A stretch of DNA of 7,118 bases from an uncultured Clostridium sp. (GCA_905192625.1 CAJJLI010000096.1:1-7118), one strand, 5' to 3'. Numbered from the stretch's first letter, positions 1-5,951 are shown. The notes: a model not told the origin generated them from the sequence alone. A program made the numbers and translations.

Positions 1-325
1 CACCACCACTAATTCCAATTAACTTTACATTAGTATCTGAATAGGCTACGTCTACTTTCACCTGTTCCATACTCCTTGTAGACAGAAAACATGCTGGGGA
101 AGCAGCAAAAGATTTTTTTCCACACCTTGCCATACCTGCTGCCACACTCACTAAACTTTGCTCTGCAATACCAACTTCAACAAATTGTTCAGGGTATGTA
201 TTTGCATAGTTTGTTAATGATGCAGAGCCTCTAGAATCACTACACAACACAACAATATCCTTATCTGTTTTTGATGCCTCCATTAAAACGTCACATATTA
301 CTTGCCTATTAGGTATGTTATGCAT
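1..325 (-). CDS. Transketolase, C-terminal subunit (partial, 3' end outside window)
   Basis: This is the pyrimidine-binding half of a two-gene transketolase, which uses thiamine diphosphate to move a two-carbon ketol unit between sugar phosphates in the cytoplasm. Reading leftward from the ATG at 325, 108 codons are visible, starting MHNIPNRQVICDVLME. The stretch VEVGIAEQSLVSVAAGMA (residues about 49-66) is the family signature, and Glu55 in it corresponds to the glutamate that activates the thiamine aminopyrimidine. Such subunits usually run to about 310 residues, so roughly two thirds are missing off the left edge. The start codon shares one base with the stop of the N-terminal subunit gene (TAATG), which suggests translational coupling and equal amounts of the two subunits. 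A split DXS or 1-deoxyxylulose-type enzyme is less likely, given the partner's length and motifs. The actual substrate cannot be told from this half. Confidence 0.93.
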   Translation of the reverse strand, partial: MHNIPNRQVICDVLMEASKTDKDIVVLCSDSRGSASLTNYANTYPEQFVEVGIAEQSLVSVAAGMARCGKKSFAASPACFLSTRSMEQVKVDVAYSDTNVKLIGISGG

Positions 326-1140
326 TACTGTCTCCCCCTTTCGTCTAATTCTTTTACTGCACTGTTATACTCCTCACTGGTAGGTACTCTATGATGCCAT
401 GATAATTGATTTTCCATAAATGAAACGCCGTAACCTTTTGTGGTATTTGCTATTAATATAGTAGGTTTATGTTTTGTCTCCTTAGCAAGTTGAAAGCCCT
501 TCACTAATTCTTCTATGTTATTTCCATTTACATCAATCACATGCCAACCAAAACTTTCAAAGCGTTCTCTTAAATTCGTTTGGCTCATTACTTCTTCTGT
601 TGTTCCAGATATTTGTAGTCCATTTCTATCTATCACGGCACACAGATTATCCAATTTATAATGGCCAGCAAACATAGCACCTTCCCATACAGAACCTTCT
701 GCTAATTCACCATCTCCCATTACAGTGTATACACGATAATCTAAACCATCCTTCTTTCCTGCTAATGCCATCCCACAAGCTACCGATAGTCCATGACCCA
801 AAGAGCCAGAATTCATTTCGATTCCATTTATTTTATTATTGGGATGACCTATGTAATTCGATTGATACTTAGAAAAGGTTGTAAGATCCTCCTTTGGAAA
901 GAATCCAAGGTCAGCTAATACCACGTATAGCGATTCAACAGAATGACCTTTACTTAAAATAAAGCGGTCTCGATTCTTATCATTCATGTTGCAACCAGCA
1001 ATATTCATCTCCTTATAATATAAGGTTACCAAAATATCCATGACACTTAAATCACCACCCATGTGACCACCTTTATTCTGGTAAATCAAGTTAACAACTT
1101 CTTTTCTAAGTTCAAATGCTTTTGCTTTTAATTTATCCAT
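325..1140 (-). CDS. Transketolase, N-terminal (thiamine diphosphate-binding) subunit
   Basis: This 271-residue protein is the pyrophosphate-binding half of a split transketolase and has the usual length for that subunit. Visible motifs are GGHMGGDLS (residues 24-32, with the conserved His26), SKGHS (63-67), GSLGHGL (112-118) and the thiamine diphosphate/metal motif, which begins GDGELAEGS at 142 and ends at Asn173. The start MDKLKAKAF at 1140 is chosen because AAGGAG lies just upstream on the minus strand with normal spacing. The frame stays open 15 codons further upstream, but that extension has no ribosome site and would run to the end of the isomerase gene. The gene begins 34 bases after the isomerase stop and overlaps the C-terminal subunit by one base, so the three genes form one operon. 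The family is secure. The substrate (pentose phosphate, sulfosugar, branched sugar or other) is not readable from the sequence. Confidence 0.95.
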   Translation of the reverse strand: MDKLKAKAFELRKEVVNLIYQNKGGHMGGDLSVMDILVTLYYKEMNIAGCNMNDKNRDRFILSKGHSVESLYVVLADLGFFPKEDLTTFSKYQSNYIGHPNNKINGIEMNSGSLGHGLSVACGMALAGKKDGLDYRVYTVMGDGELAEGSVWEGAMFAGHYKLDNLCAVIDRNGLQISGTTEEVMSQTNLRERFESFGWHVIDVNGNNIEELVKGFQLAKETKHKPTILIANTTKGYGVSFMENQLSWHHRVPTSEEYNSAVKELDERGRQ

Positions 1141-1174
1141 GTGAACTCCTTTTCTTCTATATATTAAATGGTTA

Positions 1175-2575
1175 CTACTCACCACGCAAATAAGCTTTTA
1201 CATCTTCCTCGATTGGATCATAAAAATCAGGTGTTATACCAATGTATTTACACGCTTCATACAATACCGGAACTACATTCTTATGTATTCCCACACAATG
1301 ATGAATATAAGGACCTTCTACAATCTTTGCTTCTAATCGTTCAAGATTAGCAACTTCAATCCATACATAGGTACCCTTTGTATATGGGCCTTCAACACCT
1401 TTTGCATTACCAAGTAGTAATGAATAATTTCCGTTATCACCATCAAAGCGACATAATGTCATCTCACCATGTTTTGCTTCAGCCTCAATTGCACCAGGGT
1501 GATTAAATGCAAGTGGGAATCCAATTGTAGGTTTTTCTTTCGCGACAGATAAAGGCCATGGCCCACAATGTTGTAACAGCTCTCCATTCTCATTGTCTGG
1601 ATGTCGCACGGTCCAATCAGCAAAAAATGAACGAGTATCATCTAATGTAGCTGATTCTACCAATAATGATGTAATTGCTCCATGAATATCAGTCTCACAA
1701 ACAACTGGAATCCCTTCTTCATTTAACAATGAATTTGCTGCACAAGGCATAATTCCTAATTGCTCTTGCAATTCATTCCAACATTGGATTGCAATTGCCC
1801 TACAACCATATTTCTTTGCTAAATCTTTCATTGCAACCTTTAAGGCAGCCACGTTTAAAAGCGCTTCTTCGTTAACACATATTTTCATATTTTCTTTACA
1901 GTATGCAATGACTTCATTAATTTCATCGTTTTTTTCTTTAACTTCTAGCACTTTTCGTGTAAGTTCCGGAAGAGGAATCGGAGCTATTTGAATATTAAAC
2001 TTTTCTAATAATTCTCCTTCATTAAACAGTGTGGACCAAAAGTCAAATGGTCTAGGTGCAATCTGTAGAATTCTAGTATTACGAAATGTATCAACAACAT
2101 TACATACCGCAAGAAAATCTCGCAAGCCTCTTTCAAACTCTAAGTCATCCAATCTACAATTCGTCATATATGTAAAAGGAACTTGAAACCTTCTTAAAAC
2201 TTTACCAGTAGCAAATAAACCACATTGGCTATCTCGTAAACGAATACCATTCTCATCCGGCCTCTCATCTCTTGGTCCCCACAGTAGAACTGGTACATTA
2301 AGTTTCTTAGCCAATCTCGCCACAACATATTCAGTTCCAAAATTACAATGTGGAATAAATAATCCTTTTACTTTTTCCTTAGCAAACTTCTCAGCTACCT
2401 TTTCCATATCTTCATCGCTATAAAGAAGCCCTTCTGAATTAATATCCTTAATGTCAACATAATCAACCTTAAGTTCATCTAGTTCGCTTCTCGTTAAATC
2501 CGCATACTTAACAGCATCCGGAGCACTAAAGATACTTCTCCTTGTTGGTGCAAAACCAATTTTAATATTTTTCAT
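1175..2575 (-). CDS. L-fucose/L-arabinose isomerase-family sugar isomerase
   Basis: This 466-residue cytoplasmic protein belongs to the L-fucose isomerase superfamily of metal-dependent aldose-ketose isomerases. The diagnostic block is IAIQCWNELQ (residues 261-270) followed by GIPVVCETDIHGAI (288-301). By analogy with E. coli FucI the metal ligands are probably Glu268, Asp296 and a histidine of the YIHHCVGIHK segment (His425 or His426). The fold should be an N-terminal Rossmann-like part (KIGFAPTRRS, LFIPHCNFG) and a C-terminal beta-barrel. At 466 residues it is shorter than the roughly 590-residue classical FucI and fits the shorter, mostly uncharacterised branch. The ATG at 2575 is preceded by GGGAGGG at good spacing. 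An in-frame ATG 16 codons upstream lacks a ribosome site. It is the first gene of an operon with the split transketolase, which implies an isomerise-then-cleave sugar pathway. True L-fucose specificity is doubtful, since that pathway uses a kinase and aldolase rather than transketolase. Confidence 0.88.
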   Translation of the reverse strand: MKNIKIGFAPTRRSIFSAPDAVKYADLTRSELDELKVDYVDIKDINSEGLLYSDEDMEKVAEKFAKEKVKGLFIPHCNFGTEYVVARLAKKLNVPVLLWGPRDERPDENGIRLRDSQCGLFATGKVLRRFQVPFTYMTNCRLDDLEFERGLRDFLAVCNVVDTFRNTRILQIAPRPFDFWSTLFNEGELLEKFNIQIAPIPLPELTRKVLEVKEKNDEINEVIAYCKENMKICVNEEALLNVAALKVAMKDLAKKYGCRAIAIQCWNELQEQLGIMPCAANSLLNEEGIPVVCETDIHGAITSLLVESATLDDTRSFFADWTVRHPDNENGELLQHCGPWPLSVAKEKPTIGFPLAFNHPGAIEAEAKHGEMTLCRFDGDNGNYSLLLGNAKGVEGPYTKGTYVWIEVANLERLEAKIVEGPYIHHCVGIHKNVVPVLYEACKYIGITPDFYDPIEEDVKAYLRGE

Positions 2576-2642
2576 ATAACCCTCCCTGTTTAGGCAATAA
2601 ATGTTCCTGCATGTTTCACTCAATTATCGTCCATTCTATTTT

Positions 2643-2938
2643 TTATTAAATATCAACTTAATATTATTAAATTTTTTTAAATTTGTAAATAGTATTTAGT
2701 TAAATTCTTTAAAATAATTCAATATATTTTTCTAAATAAATTAAATTACAATAATTTTAAGCGCACAATAAGCTCCGCAGAAATACCGTATTGTATAGTG
2801 TATTCAATAATAGATAATTATAAACACATTATTTAACATAATTTCACTATTAATATTCCTAAATATAGTTTGAATTTAAATCTTAAATTAAAATTTAGTT
2901 CAAATTGAATATTTACATTTTGATTATTAATATCAACT
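2643..2938. repeat. Pair of direct repeats (TTATTA(A)ATATCAACT)
   Basis: TTATTAAATATCAACT at 2643-2658 recurs as TTATTAATATCAACT at 2924-2938, differing by one inserted A. The copies lie in the same orientation about 280 bases apart, both upstream of the isomerase operon. They could be binding sites for an operon regulator of AraC, LacI or similar type. The local AT content makes chance similarity possible. Confidence 0.35.
2765..2794. repeat. GC-richer inverted repeat in the isomerase leader
   Basis: ACAATA (2765-2770) and TATTGT (2789-2794) form a 6-bp inverted repeat around AGCTCCGCAGAAATACCG. It stands out because flanking sequence on both sides is nearly free of G and C for more than 100 bases. 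If the TATAAT at 2822-2817 is used, this element lies just inside the transcript, so it could be an operator or a structured leader. Confidence 0.3.
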
Positions 2939-3042
2939 AAATTTATTTCGTTCATTTAAAACACTACTCAATATGTTCATTTCATGGCCAGATATTTAAA
3001 ATCAAGAAAGAGAACTTATGAATCATCTTCGCTAAGTGACAT

Positions 3043-3082
3043 AAAAAAGGTTGTCACCCCACATACATATGGAATAACAACC
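3043..3082 (-). terminator. Rho-independent terminator of the nitroreductase gene
   Basis: Read on the minus strand, a hairpin runs from 3082 to 3049. It has an outer arm GGTTGT pairing with ACAACC, then further pairs including several G-U wobbles, up to CCATA pairing with TGTGG around a TGTA loop, about 15 bp in all. Six T residues follow immediately (3048-3043). The G-U pairs become C-A mismatches on the other strand, so the structure is specific to minus-strand RNA. It lies about 160 bases past the nitroreductase stop and insulates the isomerase operon from read-through. Confidence 0.85.
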
Positions 3083-3243
3083 TCTTTCTTATTTGGCCTT
3101 TACCGAATTTATATATTTATTTGTCGAAGATTAAAAAAGTCCCCTAAGTTATATTAAAATAATTATTAATAATATTTTCCTAAAATTTTTTCTCAATTTT
3201 GCAATTCATCAATATACCTGTTCATAATCCATTGGACCCTCTT

Positions 3244-4014
3244 TTATAAATATCTGGTATTATTTTTATCCTCACCGGCAAATCCCTGCTGTTTCAACAG
3301 TTCTGCCACTTCTGGATAATGGTTATAATCTGATGTGTAAAAGTCGGCCGTAAGCTGTGAGAAGTTTCCCACACGGCTGTTCCATGGGCGTTTTTTCAAA
3401 TATTCCGCATAAATAGTGTCATATTGTTCTAAAATATCCCCGAGTTCCGTCTTATAGCGTTCCTCAAAGTAAACTGCTTCTTTCGGTAAGCGTGGCTTTA
3501 TTCCAGGATTTTCCTCTGGGTAGCCAATACACAGACCAATCATCGGAAGAACGTATTTCGGAAGGTTCAATTCCTGAACCATATCCAATGCGTGAAGCCG
3601 GACATCTCCAATAGGAACAGTCCCAAGTCCAAAGGATTCCGCTGCAGCTACCGCAGTTCCCAAGGCAATGCCCACTTCGTTTGCACCTACAATCAGGTTA
3701 TCGATTCGACTCATAACATTATCAAATTTCTGTCCCTTCGATTGACACGCCAGCCATGTACGATAGAAGTCTGCACAGAAAATGAAAAAGGCTGGGGCTT
3801 GTGCAATCTGCTTCTGACCTCCGCATAATTTAGAAAACATTTTCAGGCGTTCTCTATCTTTGACTGCAACGACAGAAACATGTTGGAGATTTACCCAGTT
3901 AGGAGCAGCCTGTACAGCTTTGATAATCTGGTCTAATACTTCTCCTTCTACATCTCTATTTTCGTACTTACGTACAGAACGATGAGAAAGCAGAATTTTC
4001 ATTGTATCATTCAT
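3244..4014 (-). CDS. NfsA/FRP-type FMN nitroreductase or flavin reductase
   Basis: This 256-residue cytoplasmic flavoprotein belongs to the nitroreductase superfamily. Members bind FMN as homodimers and pass electrons from NAD(P)H to nitroaromatics, quinones or free flavin. The N-terminal SHRSVRKY (residues 10-17) is the FMN-phosphate signature. FGLGTVPIGDVR (128-139) and IGYPEENPGIKPRLP (163-177) match the NfsA/FRP branch, where the KPRLP region helps bind NADPH. The length fits that branch (about 240-250). The C-terminal tail, with YDTIYAEYLKKRP, resembles that of NfsA relatives. The start at 4014 has AAGGAG upstream with a spacing of 11 bases, somewhat long; the next in-frame ATG (codon 5) would be further away. 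The gene is divergent from a LysR regulator, which probably controls it. It has its own promoter and terminator and so is monocistronic. The physiological substrate is unknown. Confidence 0.92.
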   Translation of the reverse strand: MNDTMKILLSHRSVRKYENRDVEGEVLDQIIKAVQAAPNWVNLQHVSVVAVKDRERLKMFSKLCGGQKQIAQAPAFFIFCADFYRTWLACQSKGQKFDNVMSRIDNLIVGANEVGIALGTAVAAAESFGLGTVPIGDVRLHALDMVQELNLPKYVLPMIGLCIGYPEENPGIKPRLPKEAVYFEERYKTELGDILEQYDTIYAEYLKKRPWNSRVGNFSQLTADFYTSDYNHYPEVAELLKQQGFAGEDKNNTRYL

Positions 4015-4042
4015 CTTCGTATATTCTCCTTTTTTTATGATT

Positions 4043-4077
4043 GAAGGTAATCTGGTATATTTCTCCAGAGTACCTTC
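4043..4077. promoter_or_regulatory. Large dyad at the start of the nitroreductase transcript
   Basis: GAAGGTA (4043-4049) pairs with TACCTTC (4071-4077). Inside it TCTGG (4051-4055) pairs with CCAGA (4065-4069), with one mismatched pair between the two stems and a 9-base loop. It sits between the predicted transcription start (about 4081) and the ribosome site of the nitroreductase gene. It is not followed by a T tract on either strand, so it is not a terminator. It may be an operator downstream of the start site or a 5' stabilising hairpin in the mRNA. Confidence 0.6.
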
Positions 4078-4087
4078 TTGTATCTAC

Positions 4088-4116
4088 AGTTTACTTTTTC
4101 AGATTTGAAATAGCAA
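4088..4116 (-). promoter_or_regulatory. Predicted promoter of the nitroreductase gene
   Basis: On the minus strand TTGCTA (4116-4111) and TAAACT (4093-4088) are separated by exactly 17 bases, each matching four of six sigma-A consensus positions. A weak intrinsic promoter would fit a gene that needs activation by the divergent LysR protein. Confidence 0.5.
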
Positions 4117-4128
4117 ATACCTAAACCT

Positions 4129-4142
4129 TAAACCATGGTTTA
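4129..4142. promoter_or_regulatory. 14-bp palindrome, candidate LysR-regulator binding site
   Basis: TAAACCATGGTTTA is a perfect palindrome lying directly before the -35 box of the lysR gene and centred about 55 bases upstream of the predicted nitroreductase start site. LysR-type proteins usually bind a T-rich/A-rich dyad at such a distance from the target and close to their own promoter, so both position and symmetry fit. A further partial copy, TAAACC, lies just to the left at 4122-4127. Confidence 0.55.
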
Positions 4143-4143
4143 C

Positions 4144-4172
4144 TTGACGGGCATATCAAAACATTTTATACT
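4144..4172 (+). promoter_or_regulatory. Predicted sigma-A promoter of the LysR gene
   Basis: TTGACG (4144-4149) and TATACT (4167-4172) are separated by 17 bases, each five of six from consensus. Transcription would begin near 4179, about 77 bases before the lysR start codon. The palindrome immediately upstream suggests autoregulation. Confidence 0.75.
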
Positions 4173-4255
4173 GTATAAAACAATGCAAAATAATCCAGGG
4201 CATAATGTGCTTTCCATTCTATCATTACTCTCATTTTAAACAGAAAGGAGCTACA

Positions 4256-5149
4256 ATGGAAATCAGAGTATTACGCTATTTTCTGGCGATTGCCAGAGAA
4301 GGAAGTATCACAAATGCTTCTAATCATCTTCATGTCACACAGCCAACTCTATCACGCCAGATCAGAGAATTAGAGGATGAACTAAAGCAGAAATTGTTTG
4401 TCCGCGGCAGTCACAATATGTCGTTGACAACAGAAGGAATTATATTTCGGAAACGTGCAGAAGAAATCATCTCTATGGTGGATAAAACAGAGGCAGAGTT
4501 CAAATCTATGGAAACTTCCATGAATGGCGACATTTACATTGGTGGTGGAGAAACAGATGCTGTAAAACTGGTTGCTGATGTGATTACAGAACTACAGGAA
4601 TATTATCCAAATATACACTACCATCTCTACAGTGGCAATGCCTCCGATGTGACAGAACGTCTTGACCGAGGTTTGCTAGATTTTGGTATCCTAATCCAAC
4701 CGGCAGATATTTCAAAATATGATTATCTTCACATGCCAGCAAAAGATACCTGGGGTGTCGTGATGCGAAAGGACAGCCCTTTAGCCTGCAAAGAGTCCAT
4801 TACAAAATCTGATTTATTCGAACTTCCGCTAATCTGTTCCAGGCAGGCACTATCCGAACATTTGACCGAAAACGAATTTCGAAAATGGTTTGGTCTAGAT
4901 TTTGAAAAATTGAATGTGGTTACAACATTTAATCTTATTTACAATGCAGCAATCATGGTAGAGGCCGGAGTTGGATATGCCATTACCATTGACAAAATCG
5001 CAAATACTACCGAAAGCAGTAGCCTGTGCTTTCGACCGCTGGAACCTACATTGAATACAGGGTTAGATATCATTTGGAAAAAACATCAGGTATTCTCTCC
5101 GGTAGCGGAACTTTTTTTAGAAAAAATTACAGAACGATTTCAACAGTAA
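4256..5149 (+). CDS. LysR-family transcriptional regulator
   Basis: This 297-residue protein is a typical LysR-type regulator in length and layout. Residues 1-59 are the winged helix-turn-helix (MEIRVLRYFLAIAREGS, then NASNHLHVTQPTLSRQIREL), and a linker helix follows. From about residue 90 comes the periplasmic-binding-protein-like effector domain, with GDIYIGGGE and LLDFGILI segments. No transmembrane or signal sequence is present. The ATG at 4256 is chosen because AAAGGAG ends five bases before it; the open frame extends 17 codons further upstream without a ribosome site. It is divergent from the nitroreductase gene across a 241-base region holding both promoters and a shared palindrome. 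By the usual rule for this family it probably activates that gene when bound to a small effector, and represses itself. The effector is unknown; aromatic, quinone or redox-active compounds would fit the neighbour. The gene looks richer in GC than the oxidative-stress genes to its right. Confidence 0.95.
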   Translation: MEIRVLRYFLAIAREGSITNASNHLHVTQPTLSRQIRELEDELKQKLFVRGSHNMSLTTEGIIFRKRAEEIISMVDKTEAEFKSMETSMNGDIYIGGGETDAVKLVADVITELQEYYPNIHYHLYSGNASDVTERLDRGLLDFGILIQPADISKYDYLHMPAKDTWGVVMRKDSPLACKESITKSDLFELPLICSRQALSEHLTENEFRKWFGLDFEKLNVVTTFNLIYNAAIMVEAGVGYAITIDKIANTTESSSLCFRPLEPTLNTGLDIIWKKHQVFSPVAELFLEKITERFQQ

Positions 5150-5231
5150 TTAGTCTCTTATTTTACAGCACTTTATTTATAGTTCTAGAGGTTTAACGCA
5201 AAAAAACTGCACTATCTGAACAAGATCAAAG
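5150..5231. other. Spacer after lysR with an A7 tract
   Basis: This is short non-coding sequence between the converging lysR and ohrR genes. It holds an A7 run at 5200-5206, which would be a T tract for minus-strand transcripts, but I found no convincing hairpin directly before it on that strand. Confidence 0.4.
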
Positions 5232-5274
5232 GGCAATGTAGCTGCGCAACATTCGCCTGTAGGGATTTTTTTTT
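5232..5274 (+). terminator. Candidate terminator of lysR (imperfect)
   Basis: GGCAATGT (5232-5239) pairs with ACATT-GCC (5249-5257, one bulged base) around a 9-base loop. Nine T residues follow at 5266-5274, but eight bases separate stem and T tract, which is more than usual. It is the only hairpin with a T tract found downstream of lysR. The GC-rich stem resembles a mobile repeat as much as a terminator. Confidence 0.4.
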
Positions 5275-5329
5275 ATTACAGAAAACATCACTTTAACACA
5301 TTTTATCAACAATCTCTTAGCTATAAATT

Positions 5330-5378
5330 AAAAAAATTGTGTAACATCGTTTCTTTGCAGGAAACCTATGCCACACAA
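5330..5378 (-). terminator. Rho-independent terminator of ohrR
   Basis: On the minus strand TTGTGTGGCAT pairs with ATGTTACACAA (two G-U pairs). An inner GTTTC pairs with GAAAC, and seven T residues (5336-5330) follow at once. The stem begins five bases past the ohrR stop codon. On the plus strand there is no T tract, so it serves ohrR only. Confidence 0.9.
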
Positions 5379-5383
5379 CTTGA

Positions 5384-5824
5384 TTATTCACAACTTATAT
5401 TAGTTATAATTTTATGCAAATTTGATAATACTTCCTTTGCTTCTGGTAATGAAAGATTTAAATTACACCCCATTTTTACTGGTATTTCAAGTGCCTCTTT
5501 TTTTAGTTCCTGTCCTTCCTTCGTTAAATTGATGAATACTGTTCTTTCATCCATTCCTCTTGTTCGCTTTAACAAACCTTGTTGTTCCAATTTTTTTAAC
5601 ATTGGAGTTAAAGTACCAGAATCTAAATAGAGTTGTTCTCCTAATTCTTTCACTGTTATATCGTCTTTTTCCCAAAGGGCTAACATGGTAATATATCCAG
5701 TATATGTTAATCCAATTGGATCAAGCAACGGTTTATATTTTCTAATAATCTCTTTTGAACAGACATAAAGTGCAAAACATAATTGATTCTCAAGTAGCAA
5801 AGCTTTTTCTCTTTGATCTTCCAT
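5384..5824 (-). CDS. ohrR: OhrR-type organic-peroxide-sensing MarR regulator
   Basis: This 146-residue protein is a dimeric MarR-family repressor of the OhrR subgroup, which leaves DNA when a cysteine is oxidised by organic hydroperoxides. The N-terminal ENQLCFALY places Cys16 at the position of the B. subtilis OhrR sensing Cys15. Tyr30 and Tyr41 fit the two tyrosines that hydrogen-bond to it. The winged helix spans about residues 56-95, with the DER motif at 92-94 in the wing. Further cysteines are at 22, 120 and 145; Cys120 lies where two-cysteine OhrR proteins carry their resolving cysteine, so an intersubunit disulfide is plausible (inference). The start at 5824 is preceded by GAGGAG four bases away. 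It lies downstream of, and on the same strand as, a peroxidase gene, has its own consensus promoter and ends at a strong terminator. No ohr (OsmC-family) gene, the usual partner, is in the window. Confidence 0.9.
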   Translation of the reverse strand: MEDQREKALLLENQLCFALYVCSKEIIRKYKPLLDPIGLTYTGYITMLALWEKDDITVKELGEQLYLDSGTLTPMLKKLEQQGLLKRTRGMDERTVFINLTKEGQELKKEALEIPVKMGCNLNLSLPEAKEVLSNLHKIITNISCE

Positions 5825-5855
5825 ACTGCTCCTCTATTCTAATAAATACTTTTTT

Positions 5856-5901
5856 TCATATGGACACAAGCATATGAGGAATGCCGTAACTACAACCTCA
5901 T
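5856..5901 (-). repeat. Two overlapping inverted repeats in the ohrR leader
   Basis: TCATATG (5856-5862) pairs with CATATGA (5871-5877), and ATGAGG (5874-5879) pairs with CCTCAT (5896-5901). The two share the bases ATGA at 5874-5877, so only one hairpin can form at a time. They lie in the predicted 93-base untranslated leader of ohrR. They may be DNA operators for OhrR or another regulator, or alternative RNA folds. Confidence 0.4.
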
Positions 5902-5923
5902 TTACTTATAATCGTTCATTCCA

Positions 5924-5951
5924 ATTATAATGATTTTCATTTTATTGTCAA
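5924..5951 (-). promoter_or_regulatory. ohrR: Consensus sigma-A promoter of ohrR
   Basis: On the minus strand TTGACA (5951-5946) and TATAAT (5929-5924) are both perfect consensus hexamers with a 16-base spacer. Transcription would start near 5917. So strong a promoter on a repressor gene implies that it is normally repressed, by OhrR itself or by another factor. Confidence 0.85.
5925..5939. promoter_or_regulatory. PerR/Fur-family-like box overlapping the ohrR promoter
   Basis: TTATAATGATTTTCA matches the B. subtilis PerR box (TTATAATnATTATAA) at 12 of 14 positions. The overlapping AATGATTTTCATT is a small dyad resembling a Fur site. It covers the -10 hexamer and part of the spacer, where a repressor would block RNA polymerase. 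AT-rich sequence produces such matches by chance, so this is suggestive only. Confidence 0.4.

Larger units (their letters stand above)
2576..3042. other. AT-rich intergenic region upstream of the isomerase operon
   Basis: No credible gene is present. The stretch is almost entirely A and T except for a GC-richer patch at about 2761-2800. A perfect minus-strand TATAAT lies at 2822-2817. The best upstream partner, GTGAAA, is 19 bases away, so this is only a possible promoter for the isomerase operon and would give a leader of about 235 bases. No clear catabolite-repression (cre) site was found. An imperfect inverted repeat (TTTGAA at 2869, TTCAAA at 2899) is also present but could arise by chance in such AT-rich sequence. 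Confidence 0.5.

Noticed and set aside
1168..1350. 60-codon plus-strand open frame opposite the isomerase gene.
   Set aside because: It lies antisense to a securely identified gene, has no ribosome site and shows no family features.
1459..1641. 60-codon minus-strand frame inside the isomerase gene.
   Set aside because: It is an out-of-frame shadow of the isomerase coding sequence with no ribosome site.
2576..2640. Catabolite-repression (cre) site near the isomerase start.
   Set aside because: The nearest sequence, around TGAAACATGCAGGAACA, lacks the central CG and symmetry of the cre consensus.
3130..3200. 12-bp palindrome ATTATTAATAAT downstream of the nitroreductase gene.
   Set aside because: It is composed only of A and T within very AT-rich sequence, and such palindromes are expected by chance there.
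3196..3246. In-frame continuation of the nitroreductase past its TAA for 16 codons, ending at a TGA.
   Set aside because: The annotated product already has full family length, and there is no readthrough context or second ribosome site. A run of 16 codons is readily chance.
3592..3828. 78-codon plus-strand frame opposite the nitroreductase gene.
   Set aside because: It is a shadow frame; the minus strand encodes conserved nitroreductase motifs throughout this region.
5337..5630. 97-codon plus-strand frame across the ohrR terminator and gene.
   Set aside because: It runs through the terminator hairpin and the complement of ohrR, and has no ribosome site or recognisable domain.
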